A stretch of 64,000 bases of DNA. It comes from Filobasidium wieringae. Its lineage: Eukaryota; Basidiomycota; Tremellomycetes; Filobasidiales; Filobasidiaceae. Under the pieces are notes generated by a model, which saw only the letters and a list, made by a program, of their open reading frames with translations, did no database searches and was not told the DNA's origin. Positions 1 to 11,494 of this stretch are shown here, one piece after another. The stretch spans positions 253,162 to 317,161 of the forward strand of contig BCIV01000003.1 in the NCBI GenBank assembly GCA_001600055.1, given 5' to 3'. The first letter of the stretch is position 1, and each line of letters starts with the position of its first letter. Position numbers and translations under genes: made by a program.

Positions 1-60
1 CTGTGAGTAACCTCCCTCTCGTTGCGGTTGGGGTTAGGCTGACGAGAGTGCGTTTCCCAG

Positions 61-1854
61 CTCTTCGATATGCTCGAGCAAACAAATGCGAGACTCGATG
101 CGCTCGACGACCGTATGGGTGGAGACGGTAGCCACGCACCGACCGATTCCTTGGCGCCTGCAGGCGATGAAGAAGAACTAGCTGCGCGTGCAGCGCTTCA
201 TAACCTTTTATTCCCCAACCTGCCGATGGAAATCCCATTGTTCGGTAGTGGACCTTATGCGACCCCACCGAGGAGTCAGTTCCAAACTCCATCCCGCGCG
301 AGGGATATCAGTGCGCCTCAGACGGCAGGTCAGATGCCAGACTGGGGTTCTTCTGTAGAGATCCCGGACGGATCCAGTGTTCCCATCGCCCCGATCCATC
401 CGTTGGGGCACCCAGTCCAGCCTATGCCCCCTACGATCCATGTGCAGCCTCCTACCGCCGCTCAGAGCATCGCGGAAGCGGCCTCGCGAAAGGCTCCCTC
501 GGAAGACAAGCGTACCCCTGAACCTGAAACGCATATGCGGGAGTATCCTGCCGCATCTACCATCCCGCCTGCACCTACTATCAGACGTTTCGAGGATCCT
601 CTGTTGCCTGACCTACCGTACCCGAGGCCCTGGGATATCGTCACCCAGCGCTTGTTCTCCTGGGCATTGGTCTGGCCTCCCGAAGACTTTGTGAGGAGTT
701 TGGAGCAGACTGCTCTAGGACAGCAGGTGGATGAGTTTGGTCTGACCATCTATACGATGACTCTATTCAAGAGGTAGATCATAGTCTGCAGAGTAATGGC
801 TAGGATTACTGAACAGTACGGTTTTCACAGAAACCTTCGTCATCGCATGTCCTCGGTCCCGCCTTTGCCTTGCGACAAGCTTGTGAGTGCTATCAGCGCT
901 ACGCTTGCATCCAGCCGAGCTCATGTGCTCTGCTGTTAAAGTTCGTGCCTCCTAATCTGGCGGACAGTATCAACCGAGCTGTCCATGCGGTACGTCCGGC
1001 TGTACGATCTGAAGTCACTTGGGGCTGATGTTTGTCTTGACAAAAGAAACGATTCTCAGATGCTCAACAGATATTGGAAGAACTGTGGTACCGTAAGCGA
1101 GACGACATCTGTGATCCATCCAAATTAGCTCAAACCAACCCCCCCACCCGCTAGCTTTCGGTTTCAAAGAGCCTCCGCGGGTCATTATTGCTCTAGCTAA
1201 ACATCGCAATGATGGACATCACTGGAGCGCGCATCGGTTAGTGTTATCGCGTTTTCTGATATGTTGAAGTCGAGCGACTGAAGAAGCAATTGCCCTTGTA
1301 GGTTTGATATGCCCACAGGAAGATTGGTCACGTTCTCTTTCTCTACGGAAGAGAAGAGTTTAGTCGACGGTCGTGAGTTGATCGAACATTTGAGTGGGAT
1401 GGTTTGATGTTGATTACCGAATCTCTGACGCTTTAGGACCGTTCATGTGTAAGTTGACAAAATCCGGTTAGCTCGTACAATCTGCTAATCTGATCCATAA
1501 CCGGTCAATCTAACAGGGTGGTTCGCCCTTCGAGCAGCCTGGCCCAACTGGGGTATTCCACACCCGGATCATTTAGCTCAAAAGACTCAGAGAATCATCA
1601 CCTCCGCATCTAGTCAAAAGGATAACGCGTTGATGGCTGCGAATTGTAGCAGGAACTTGTTGCTTGGTTGGAAACCGGAACAGCACACTGATCTGAAGAA
1701 GATGAGGAACAATGTTTGGAACGAGGTCAGTTCGCATTCACTTGCCATAAATTGGGGTATGCGTCTGATTCACGAACTTTCCCATCAATAGACCAAACGG
1801 TTGTATGAGAGAAAGTCGAAAGGTAAACTGGTTATAGATTCGAAGGATTATTAG
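61..1854 (+). CDS. 5'-partial gene; protein with Ulp1-like C-terminal region
   Basis: The first exon in view begins at 61, after an acceptor that closes an intron starting at base 3 (gtgagt), so the 5' end lies outside the window. Exons: 61-773, 831-882, 942-989, 1071-1092, 1155-1236, 1302-1369, 1437-1448, 1517-1725, 1792-1854; together they give 422 residues in one frame. The N-terminal part starts with a short heptad-like stretch (LEQTNARLDALDD), followed by a long Pro/Ser-rich region. The C-terminal half resembles the order of a Ulp1/C48 cysteine protease: a W-E-DFVRSLE helix, then HHWSAHRFDMPTG (the catalytic His-Trp position) and SQKDNALMAANCSRNLLL (Gln and Cys positions). The usual Asp after the His strand appears to be Ser. 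Family assignment is inference from motif order. It could be a non-catalytic or domesticated transposon-type protein. Exon structure is well supported; function is not. Confidence 0.5.
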
Positions 1855-2337
1855 AATTACTAGGCAGGGTCAGGATCGTCTTGTGTATACCGTAGCGAAT
1901 TAATTATGCCACGTCACGTCACATCGCAATGGCCAAGCTATATTTTGATAATCACTGGAATTTGGAGTTGCCTCGGACAAACGGTGAATAACTAGAAAAC
2001 GATTCAACTTTGGATTTCGAGGCTTCGTTTCTCCTTTTTTCTCTTCTTCAAGCTTTGCTTAGAATCATCAAACTCAACAGTCTCTCTGGCATTCATAACT
2101 GCATCTCTCTCTTACGCTTACAGCACCGCAAACCCAGCAAATTCAACCTCGCTTGTTCTCACGTGAGTAGCGGATCGGTCGGGGCATTCGGTCGGTAGAA
2201 CAGGCATCCTTTGCTTGACCTCTAAACATACGAATTGAGGATACATCAGAGGATGTCTGCTGTTGTTGTCGTGACGTCAGAATACCTACATAGGCTGACT
2301 TGTTTTCTCGATTTCGACTCGTAGAAATAGCATAAAA
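1855..2337. promoter_or_regulatory. Intergenic region with likely 5' leader intron of the GYF gene
   Basis: No coding frame is convincing here. A donor at 2163 (gtgagt) and an acceptor ending at 2324 bracket a probable 162-nt leader intron, 13 nt before the ATG at 2338. Cyclic-AMP-response-like ACGTCA motifs occur near 1909-1920, and a perfect palindrome TGACGTCA lies at 2272-2279 inside the intron. Promoter function is inferred. Confidence 0.4.
2272..2279. promoter_or_regulatory. CRE palindrome TGACGTCA
   Basis: A full cAMP-response-element palindrome lies 59 nt before the GYF-protein start codon, inside the proposed leader intron. bZIP factors of the ATF/CREB class bind this octamer in fungi. 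Occupancy is not shown by sequence alone. Confidence 0.4.
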
Positions 2338-5300
2338 ATGGCATCTCCATCCTTGCAATTCGTGCCTTCATGGCTCAGAAAACCAACAACCCCTGGACTC
2401 GATTCCCCTACCACTCCATCCGCTTTCGCCTTCGGAAACGGACCTGCCTCTCCCCGTCATCCCCTCGGAAACGTTGGGTCCGTCGCTTCAGGTGGGGGAC
2501 AGGGCAATGGGGAAGAATTTTCACTCCATCTACCGTACCAGACAAACGGAAATCATAATCAAATGAACGGGGTTCAAGCAAAGGCCAACAGGTCTAATGG
2601 ATCTCGTCCACAACGTTACTCCAAAGATCAAATGCTAGCGTTGGTCGATTCGGAGAAATCTCGCAACTTGCCCAGTGATCTAGAGGAATGGACCATTCAA
2701 CTGGGCATCAACGGCGTCGTCAACGCCGTCGGTCAGCATGGTGGTCAGAATGTAGAAGGTGGTGACGGTGGAGATAGACAAGCCGGAGATGACGGTGAAG
2801 GACATGCCGATGAGGAAGGAAGGGTATGTTCAGTTCGAAATTTGACTGGTCTTTGAGCCGCATCTGACAATACCGTTCACCTGTCAAAGCCCTACCCTCA
2901 TCACAAACGATACATCGAGCGCGAACGTTCACAATCTGGTACTCCCCGTCGTGGCCAACTCACCGCCAGTGCACTGAACAGTCCCGACCTTTCCCGCCCC
3001 GGTCGTTCCCTTGGCGGGTTTGGTCGTGGAGAGGGTGGAGGTGCATTCGGAGGAGGCGGTGATGCATCTCACGGCAAGGGAAATAGGTTTGGAATCCTTG
3101 AAGGAGATTCCACCGATCTCCCTGCCGGTGCTAGGGAGAGAAAGGAACGGAATCCTTGGAGAGATGCCGAGGCTGGATTTAGGGATAGAGATAGGCAAGA
3201 ACGAGCCGATCGTGCTGCAGAAAAGGCTGAAAGGGAGGGTGGCATGAGTGCCGGTGGCAGGTACATCCCGGCAAATGGTACTTTTGCTAGTCCTTCCATC
3301 GAAAAGGCTGGATTGAGCGAGAGAAGGGGAGTCAGGACTACTCTGGTCAGGAGAGATACGGCTGAAGCGGTCGGTGGTAAGTGATCGCTTTGTACCACTT
3401 GGTCATCCTGAGAAACTCACCGTCATTGGTTTAACCAGACAAAGACGCTACAGCCACTCCTACTCGTAATCTCAACCAGAGTTCTTCCACCTGGCGTCCC
3501 AATCTGCGTCACACGCCATCCGCTGCGTCTGCGTCGTTCGAGGGCGTACTTGGTAGCTTCGGTGCAGCTGTTGCTACTCCCTCCAAGCAGAAAACCTTTG
3601 GAGAAAATGGTGGTCCTCTCGACAACCCTGGACAGGGAGGTTGGAAGGAGAGAGAAAGGGTGGCTAGTGCCACTGACGCTGCTAACGGAATCATGCCTGG
3701 ATCTGGGGGTGGTCCTGGTTGGGGCAAGACAGGTCGATGGCGATCTGCTGCAGCCCAGCAGGACGAAGGTATCAAGGTGAGCGTGTCGTCGCTTTCACGC
3801 AGCGTTGCGGAGACTAACATCCTGTTTGATACATAGCGCCCCAATCTCGCTCCTCTCGGTGACAGAGATGAGGACCCCAAGCCGACCGAGTCCACTGCCG
3901 TCATTCCCCCCGCTACTCCTGTTGATGAGCGGGATCATCAGCTTGACGATCATAACTCTGCCAACGTTGAGCAATTCGTTTCTTCGGTTGTGGACGAGCC
4001 TCACGAACGCCAAATCGAGCAAGTCTCTCAGCCCGCTGAGGCTGATCCGGAGACTATCGAGTGGTTCTATCGGGACCCCTCTGGTCTAGAGCAGGGTAAG
4101 CTGTCACGTGTACTACGATGCTCCCCATTCGATGCTGACTCGTTCTCTTCAGGTCCGTTCAAGGGCAAGCAGATGCAGGAGTGGTTTTCTGCCAGCTATT
4201 TCAGTAATGACCTGCCGCTTCGTCGTGCATCGGAGAACACTTTCCGATCTCTTCAGATCATCAAGGAGGAGACTCGCAGCGATGATCGTCCGTTCTTGAC
4301 CAAGACCGCACCCAAACTGCCTCCTAATCTGCCGATTCCTGGTTTCGCTGGCAACAACATGCTTGGTCAACCGTCTCCCTCTATCGGTCAGGCTAGTATC
4401 TCAAACGGCGGCGACACTCTTCCTCCCAACGATACCCTTCGTCAAATGTTGGCAGACTTGCAACAGACCCAATTGGGCGGTCAGCACATCCAGACCCCCA
4501 TGCGGAACGGTGTTCTTGGCGCAGCATCCCCTGCGATCAGTGTAGGCCGCATAGCGACCGATCCTTTCGCGAACCCTGCCAGTTACGCCTCTTCGCCAGT
4601 CTCTCAGCACGCTATGCCGGCTCGCTCTGCTTGGGAGACAGCCGCTTCGCCTGCTCTTAGCAGAGCAGCTATCTCTAGCCCCTTTGGAGGGGCTCAACAC
4701 TTGGGCGGTTTCCCTCAGCCTCAATTCGCTCAGCAGAGGTCGATCTTCGATGTACCTTCGCCTCAACAACCCTTGGGTCAGGCACCATACCCTCCTTCGC
4801 CATGGGGAATGCAGATGCCCCCACAGATGGCGCATCAGTTGCATCAGCAACCTTTCCCTACTAGTCCATTCGCCCAGATGCCCCAACAGCCATTTGCGCC
4901 TTACCCCGGACAACCGATGAACCAACCTTGGCAGCAACCCCAGTTCATGCAGCCCCCTCAGCAGCAGCAGCAATCGATGGGATCGCCTGCTGCCATGCCA
5001 CAGCACCCTGGGCAGCAGTTGGCTGCTCCTGAAACGCCTGTCGCGCAGCCTCAGTCTGTTTCTCCTGTACCCGCTCCTCCACAGGTCCTTTCCCCCTCTC
5101 CAGCTTCTGCTCAACCCGCCATGGAACTCGCTAAATCTCCTGTTCCTGCAACTGCAGCGGTGGCCTCTCCCGTTCCTGCAGTCTCTATACCTACACCTGC
5201 ACCCCAGGCTTGGGCAACTATACCAGCCGTCGTGGCTTCTCCAATCGTTCAGAAGTCTGAGCCTGAGCGGATTCCAGAATTCGAAAGGATTGTGTCTCCA

Positions 5301-6669
5301 GTCCCTGTCAAGGCAGCTCCTGCACCTGTAGCAGCAAAGCCATCCAAGGAAGAGAAGCAAGTCAAGGCTGTTGAGGCCGCAGCTCAGCCAATCCAGCCGG
5401 AATCTAGGACTTCGACTCCTCCTATCGCTGCCCCCAGTGTCGCACCCTGGGCTGAGGACAAAGGCAAGGCCAACAAATCGATGTCGCTTAAAGAGATTCA
5501 GGAAGTCGAGGCCAAGGCGGCTGAGAAGAAGAAGGCAGTCGAGGCCAAGGCCAGAGCTGCTGCCGCGGCTGCTCAGCCTATCGCTGACAGCACTGAGATG
5601 CTCCAATCTATTACGTACGGACTCGCTTCCAGACCCGCTATGACCACTTCCAACAGTACTGGTACTGCGTCCCTTCCTGTCTGGGGAGCCACCACTTCTA
5701 CCGGTTCTAAAAAGCAAATGCCTAAGAGGTCGCTGCAGCAGATTCAAGAGGAGGAACATGCGAAGAAGGTGAGTATCTGCACCTATACAACAGAAGGGAC
5801 CACTAATGACGGCCTTCGCCTCCTTTTTCAGTTGGCCCAAGTCAAGGCTGCTGCTAGCTCAAGTCTCGCTGAGGCTGCTCAGTCTGCTGGTACTAGAAGG
5901 GGTTACGCTGACCTAGCCGCTGCTACTCCCTCGCCTAGCGTACGTATTTGATTATGGATTTCCGTACTGCTTTGACCGATCGACTGATCAATCGCAAATT
6001 ACACAGACTGGCGCTGGTTGGGCGACGGTCGGTGCTGGCGGAAAGGTCGCTACCCCAGCTGCGTCTTCGCCTGCTACAACTGCTGCAAAGGCAAAGGCTG
6101 CCCCTGCTGCCACGAGCATGATCACTGGAGCCGTATCCAACAAAGCACCTGTCGCTAAGCCTAAAGCCCAAATCTTGAACGAGGTGAACCCCTCGATCGA
6201 GTTTGTACGATGGACAAAGGAGCAGTTGAAGGGTTTGACTGGAGCCAATGGTCAGTCGCCACAGTCCTGAAACAATGTATTTAGAATGCTGACTCTTTGA
6301 CTCCGGACAGTTGACGAATTTATTCAAATGCTCTTGACTTTCCCAGTCGAGCCTCCTCACAAGGACGAAATGCTCGAGATTATCGCTGAATCTGTTTACG
6401 CCAACTCTTCCACTCTGGACGGTAAGCGATTCGCCAACAACTTCTATACTAAGAGGAAGGAGGATGCGATTGATCGAGTAGGAGCGGGGTCGAAGAACGG
6501 GGCAGCGAAGGTGACGTCGTTAGCTGATAGTGAGTTATTATGGATTGTCTTGTTACCCATACCGGACTGATTGTTTGTCTTGATACTATCAGTTGTCAAG
6601 ACTCAACCAAAAGCGCCCGGCAGCGACTTTGGGTTCAAGGTTGTCAAGAAGAAGGGAAAGAAGAACTAG
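2338..6669 (+). CDS. GYF domain-containing protein (SMY2/GIGYF type)
   Basis: Nine exons (2338-2823, 2890-3376, 3439-3776, 3837-4095, 4153-5768, 5832-5939, 6007-6250, 6311-6529, 6593-6669) encode 1277 residues. A GYF domain sits at about residues 508-565, with TIEWFYRDPSGLEQGPFKG followed by MQEWF and SYF; the canonical Gly of G-Y-F is Ser here. An early segment RYSKDQMLALVDSE resembles the N-terminal eIF4E/4E2-contact region of GIGYF proteins. The middle is Pro/Gln-rich, then a Lys/Ala/Glu coiled stretch (about 830-920), and the C-terminus FGFKVVKKKGKKN matches the basic tail of this family. GYF domains bind proline-rich peptides; SMY2/GIGYF members act in translational repression, mRNA decay and ER-Golgi traffic. 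The ATG at 2338 is the first in frame after the leader acceptor. Domain call is firm; the exact cellular role is inferred. Confidence 0.88.
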
Positions 6670-7334
6670 AAGGTTCTCGGGGAGAGTCGAGCGGAGCGTC
6701 GAGCGGGCATTGTTTACGAAATAGTCAAAAGGCATCATCATTATCATCATTCATCGTTACGAAAACGTATCTTTATCGTCACTTTTTCCATATTGGTTGC
6801 TGGTTGCCAGCCTGCTTGTGCCCTTCTCTTAAATATTGGCGTGGCTCATCCAGGTAGATATCTCCGAAACCCTTCACTCTAGCTTTAGATCGAAGGATAT
6901 GGTGGTGAGTAGCAACTTGGGCCCGCTCGATCGATTCCTGTATCCTCCCGAAGGCCCCACAAGGGTGACCAACTCCCTTCATATCAGAAAGACCCAAATG
7001 GGTTATGATGCCGCTTCACAAACAATTCTAGATGGTCTGATATCGGATGACCTGGTTTTATGAACTCCATTTCAACACAGATTGTTCGATGACCATACTC
7101 GAGTACAGATCGATGAACGATAGCAAGCGCGAATCCTGATTTTCGTTCTTATGTTGCCCGACGACTGAGCTGAGCTCTTTCAGTCGGTATGAACCATGGT
7201 TGTGCAGCAGGTATTGTCAACAGCTTCCATTCTGGTATGGACCACTCTTTGCCGAAAGTTCTTAGGAACGGGAAGAGGGGAGACCAAGGACCGAGCGCAG
7301 TGATGTTGCAGTAAAACGGGCAATGGGTGTCTCG
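6670..7334. other. Convergent intergenic region, no gene seen
   Basis: This region lies between the stop of the GYF gene and the stop of the minus-strand RnpA-like gene. It presumably holds both 3' untranslated regions. A plus-strand open frame at 6836-7063 (75 codons) has no recognisable motif and begins in likely 3' UTR, so I do not call it. Confidence 0.4.
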
Positions 7335-8091
7335 CTACGACCCGTCTTTCCCTTTCCCAGTCGTCATTCTTGGACCTTTCATCTCTCTCCTCCCTATATC
7401 TCTAGGCTTGCTGTTCTTCCCTCCATCCCCCTTTCGTCCGGGCGATCTTGGTCCGCTCTCGTTCCCCGTTCTTTTGGATTTATTGTAGATTGAGCTCAAG
7501 CCCTTGTACACCCCTTCTACTAGTAATGGCATTGGAATGGAATAGACGGATGGGGTCAGTTGAGCTAGGTAATGATGGCCTTATTACCATGTGAGCGAAA
7601 CGGGAAGAGTGTGTCAGTACAGGTCTCGGATGGTATCGTATGAGATGAAGAATACGGTGAATCATTCGCTTACTGGGTAAAATCAAAGGCTGGACAGGGT
7701 CGAGTCTTATCGTTGAAGCTTGTCCTTTTGTTTTTAGACTAGGATCAGATCCCGAGAACTTGTCTTGAGAACTCGGATTTCCCCTTGCCCCTCGGGTGAG
7801 GACCATCCTGACAGCTGCTTTAAACCTCGTTCGGACCCTGTTCCGCTCGACCGCTCGTTTGCTTATCGCTTTGATGCTCGTGATGATAGCAAAAGGGACG
7901 AAATCCGATTTTCCTATCGCGGGCAACGATCGCGGAGCATCTGATTGTACAGTTGTTGATGATAACGATGATCCTTTGGAGTCACGGCGAGTTGGGAATG
8001 GTGAGTTCGTCCGGGAGGGTAATTGGCTATCCGGGACAGCTCGGAGAGTAAAGAGATCCGATCGATGGAGAATGGCAGATTTCGAACGCAT
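7335..8091 (-). CDS. RNase P protein (RnpA)-like small basic protein
   Basis: Two exons on the minus strand (8091-7674 and 7564-7335; intron gtaagc...ctag) give 215 residues in one frame. Residues near 65-105 read AIITSIKAISKRAVERNRV and RTRFKAAVRMVLTRGARG, which matches the bacterial RNase P protein signature: a Lys-rich strand, then an R-N-R-x-x-x-R helix. The second exon adds TPSVYSIPMPLLVEGVYKGL, similar to the end of that domain, followed by a basic Gly/Lys/Arg tail. The N-terminus is Ser/Arg-rich and could be a mitochondrial presequence (inference). If real, the protein would bind RNA in mitochondria. It is divergent from the SMP-30 gene and convergent with the GYF gene. Without the intron the frame would stop at 7480 and lose the second conserved block. 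Family membership needs a profile search; a mitochondrial ribosomal role is an alternative. Confidence 0.55.
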
Positions 8092-8611
8092 TAAACTGGG
8101 GACAACTGTGTCCCACTGAATCGAGCATAGCTATATGAGGAAGTGGTCCGTTAGCTCAACTTGTGACGTGCTGCATCTGAAGGGGAAGGTTGACTTGCTC
8201 TTAACGGTAAACGAGCTGGAGGTAATGCTTGCAACGAAGCTACGGTCGGGCCCGATTGAAGCGGCTTGGTCTGAACCTGCCTGGACAGATTGAAACCAGT
8301 TCTGACAGTGTTCATTCGAGGCGATCTCGTTGATTTTTACTAGATTTTGGAAAATCAGGAGAATATATTGAGAAGAGAGAAATGAGAATTCAACTCTTGT
8401 CGCTCGGTGTGGAATGGTCCGTCGGAAGCAAATTTAGAGGTGTTTCGGCGTTGAGCGATGAATCCACCGAGAGGGAGATCCATATGACGATCCGATCTCG
8501 TGGCACAAAACACAGATCGACTCTTCCTCCAGCTCACAATATTCCATCTATTCAGACCATCGCTGCTACCACTGCCATCAGTACCATCACCTTTTCCTAC
8601 TACAGCTACTC
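8092..8611. promoter_or_regulatory. Shared divergent promoter region
   Basis: This 520-nt stretch lies between the divergent starts of the RnpA-like gene (minus) and the SMP-30 family gene (plus). No TATA box or strong palindrome stands out. A bidirectional promoter is inferred from gene layout only. Confidence 0.35.
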
Positions 8612-10174
8612 ATGTTCAACTCAACAACTATCAACGAACCATTCCTCTCCGTTCAAAACAACTTGGGCGAAGGTACGTCCCTTAACCATTGACCGGGATC
8701 TTGTTCTCCTCACACCTCAACGTCGATTCATCAGGATGCGTCTGGGACTCTAAAACCGGACTCCTTCACTGGATCGATATCTTCAAGTCACAGATTCACA
8801 CGTCAGTAGCCCTTATCGATACCAGCAAAGTCAGAGCTCAAAGGATACTCGTTTTGTAAAGCAGTGTAGACCCAAAGACGAAGAACCACTCCGTGGATGA
8901 TTACTCGAGCTCTGACCCTGTCATCTCGAGCTTGGTCCTGCTCCAGGATGGATCCGGCGTGAGCCCTTGTTCCTCTATCATTCGTACCAACACACCTGAT
9001 TGAAGTCTCCACTTTATCTGAACCAGTTCATCGGTAGCCATAAGACTCACCTAGCTCATTTCCCCCCCGCAACAACCCCCACCGCCCCGTTTCCCAACGG
9101 TACCACCACCCAACGTCAATCCACCCCTTTGAGCGGTGAAAAAGCGTTCAACATCCCTGAAAAGTATTTGCAGGATAAGGAGAAGGGGACCCATCGGTTC
9201 AATGACGGTGCGGCCGATGCCAAGGGTCGATTCTGGTACGTCACCTACCTGGACGAGGTTGTTGCTAGTCGAGAGATTGGCAGATGATGGAATGAACTGA
9301 TCTTCGGTTGTGGACGCGTTATAGGATCGGTACGATGGGTCATGATGAGCATAACCAGCAGGGTCAGTTCTACAGGTCCGTATCCCCTCCTCTCCTCCTT
9401 TTTGTTGTCATGGTCGTATTTACTGAACTTTGAGGGGTTTGCGGGACGATAGGTACGATCCGGATGGGACGGTCGAGACGTTTTACGAGGATATAGGATG
9501 TAGCAATGGGATTGGATTTTCGCCGGATAACAAGTTGATGTGTGAGTTCCTTACGTGGAACGATAAGAAGAAGGGAATAAATCTGATAGGAATGTTATTC
9601 ATTTCGTTGTGGGATAGATTACATCGATTCCCCTACCAAGCTACTATACGTTCTCGATTTCGATCTCGTACGTTTCGCCCTCTCGCTCCCATCCCTTCGG
9701 AACCACTCATCGTTTTTCGACCCATAGGAAAAGGGCAAGGTCTCTAACCGCCGAACATTGATCGATTCCACTCCCTTTGATAATCAAGGAACGTACGATG
9801 GGCTCTGTATGGACTCGGAAGGAGCGATCTGGGCCGCTAGATGGGGTAACAATAGGGTTGTCAGGATCTTACCTAGTGGAGAGGTGGAGAGGGAGATCGT
9901 CATCCCCGGTGCGAGGAACATCACTTGTTGCATCTTCGGAGGTCAGTCTCGGTCCTTCAACATGACATGTTCTCTAGGTTTTCGGGTTTGTTAGTCGGGG
10001 TACTGATGTTACGACGTACATGGAATAGGGGAAGACATGCAGGATCTCTTCATCACTTCCGCTCATAACCTAGATGCTCCGGAATTGGATGAAAAGTACC
10101 CTCAGAGGGGGGATCTCTTCAAAGTCCGGATCGAGGGGATCAAGGGGGTCGAGAGGTTTAGGTTTGGGCAGTGA
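8612..10174 (+). CDS. SMP-30/gluconolactonase/LRE-like family protein
   Basis: Nine exons (8612-8672, 8735-8801, 8865-8958, 9027-9235, 9325-9375, 9453-9541, 9618-9667, 9728-9941, 10029-10174) encode 326 residues, close to the usual 290-330 of the family. The six-bladed propeller landmarks are present: LGEGCVWD with the metal-binding Glu at residue 20, FNDGAADAKGRFWIGTM, CSNGIGFSPDN with the metal-binding Asn near 178, and TYDGLCMDSEGAIW with the Asp near 231. These are the residues that coordinate the divalent cation in SMP-30 and bacterial gluconolactonases. Family members hydrolyse sugar lactones or related esters; the substrate here is unknown. The start at 8612 gives an N-terminus that runs directly into blade 1. 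No signal peptide is visible, so a cytosolic location is likely. Confidence 0.9.
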
Positions 10175-10411
10175 GGGATCAAGGGATGCGCCGGTATGAG
10201 ACGAGATGGTCAGAATACACGTCATGCTTGTAAATATAGGTTGTTGTCGATGGTTATCAAACGCGTCATAGCTCTCATTCACGCTCGAAAGCTATTCTCA
10301 TCAGTCCTCATCAGCATCATCAAATTGAATCATTCTCAGTTCTCTCACCTCCTTCACGAAAAAGGATCCCTATTGTGCAAACATCGCAGACCTCTTTATA
10401 CTACAAGCATT

Positions 10412-11494
10412 ATGTCTACCGAACAACCCACCCTTCGTCATAGGACGTCCGAGCCTTCTACTGGCAAGGTGAGCCGACCCTCCTTCCACGTAGAGCTGCT
10501 ATCATTAACTGTTCCATCCATCCCTCTTCGTCCTTCAGGGCGCAACCATAGCTCAAGAACGAGAAAAAGTAGCAGCCCTCAAAGCCTACGCAAATGATGA
10601 GGGTCATTTCTCCCTTGTCAGGAATTTCCGAATGGCCGATATCATCACCCTAGGAAACGCCGTCTGCGGTACTCTCTGTATCTTCCTGTGCGCTCACTAT
10701 TTAAGCTTGACCGCCAACTTGCCTGGAGCTCCTAGTACTGAGGCGATGAGGAGTATCTATTGGGCGGTCGTGCTCCCCATGATGGGATTCGGATTCGATG
10801 CGCTGGATGGAAGGGTCGCGAGGTGGATGGGAGGTGGAAGTTTGTTGGGACAGGAGTTGGACAGTTTGGCTGATCTTGTAGGTATAAAAAATAGAGTCTT
10901 TGGTTGTTCCACGACTAATATGCTATTCATTGTCCTGCCCTTCAGATCTCTTTTGGTGTTGCCCCTGCAACCCTGGCTTACACCCTCGGACTTCGACTTC
11001 CTCTCGATATCGCCTCCCTCCTCTTCTTCGTCTCTGGAGGTCTGGCCCGTCTCGCTCGTTTCAACGCTACCGTAGCCGTCATGCCTACCGGAAAGTCCGG
11101 TTCCGTCAAGTACTTTACCGGAATCCCTATCCCCTCCTCTTTAGGGTTGACCGCCTTTATGGGTATTTGTGTCCGATCTGGAAAGTTCTTGGGAGCAAAG
11201 GGTTGGGCTCAGAGCGCAGGTGATGTCGCCAAGGGATTGTTGCATAACGGAGCCCAGCATGTGGGAGTCATCGATTGGGCAGCTGTAAGGAGGTTGGGCG
11301 ATTTGCCTTTCGGAACTGTCGTTTTGTTCGGAAAGACTGGAGGAGTTGGCGAGGTACATCTTTTGAGTTTCGTCTTCTTGGCTTGGGCTGCTGCCATGGT
11401 CAGCAAGACTTTGAAGGTAGGCTCTATTCACTCCGGAACTGTTCAATGTGATAACCAGCTGACCAAATCATAATTATAGGTCCCCAAGCTATAA
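10412..11494 (+). CDS. CHO1: CDP-diacylglycerol-serine O-phosphatidyltransferase (phosphatidylserine synthase)
   Basis: Four exons (10412-10468, 10539-10877, 10946-11416, 11480-11494) encode 293 residues. The enzyme makes phosphatidylserine from CDP-diacylglycerol and serine at the ER and mitochondria-associated membranes. The CDP-alcohol phosphotransferase motif is complete at about residues 103-129: D-x2-D-G-x2-A-R-x8-G-x3-D-x3-D, seen as DALDGRVARW, then GQELDSLAD across the second intron. Hydrophobic segments around DIITLGNAVCGTLCIF, YWAVVLPMMGFGF, IASLLFFVSGGLA and LLSFVFLAWAAAM fit a polytopic membrane enzyme. Length is close to yeast Cho1. The last exon holds only four codons and the stop. 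The start codon is preceded by a transcribed leader with no upstream in-frame ATG noticed. Assignment is strong, since the motif and the FRMADIITLGNA region are typical of PS synthases. Confidence 0.92.

Noticed and set aside
774..830. Apparent in-frame stop (TAG 775-777) in the first gene
   Set aside because: A 57-nt intron from 774 to 830 with donor gtagat and acceptor ttttcacag removes it and keeps the frame, so the gene is not a pseudogene on this ground.
1093..1154. Apparent frameshift at a run of seven C residues in the first gene
   Set aside because: A standard gtaagc...ctag intron (1093-1154) explains the change of frame, and the C run is its pyrimidine tract.
4401..5840. 479-codon minus-strand open frame
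   Set aside because: It is the shadow of the Pro/Gln/Ala-rich GYF-protein exon. Its Arg/Leu/Ser composition and lack of motifs reflect antisense of that bias.
7480..8091. Unspliced 203-codon reading of the RnpA-like gene
   Set aside because: Splicing at 7565-7673 keeps the frame and joins a second conserved block, while the unspliced end has no similarity to the family.
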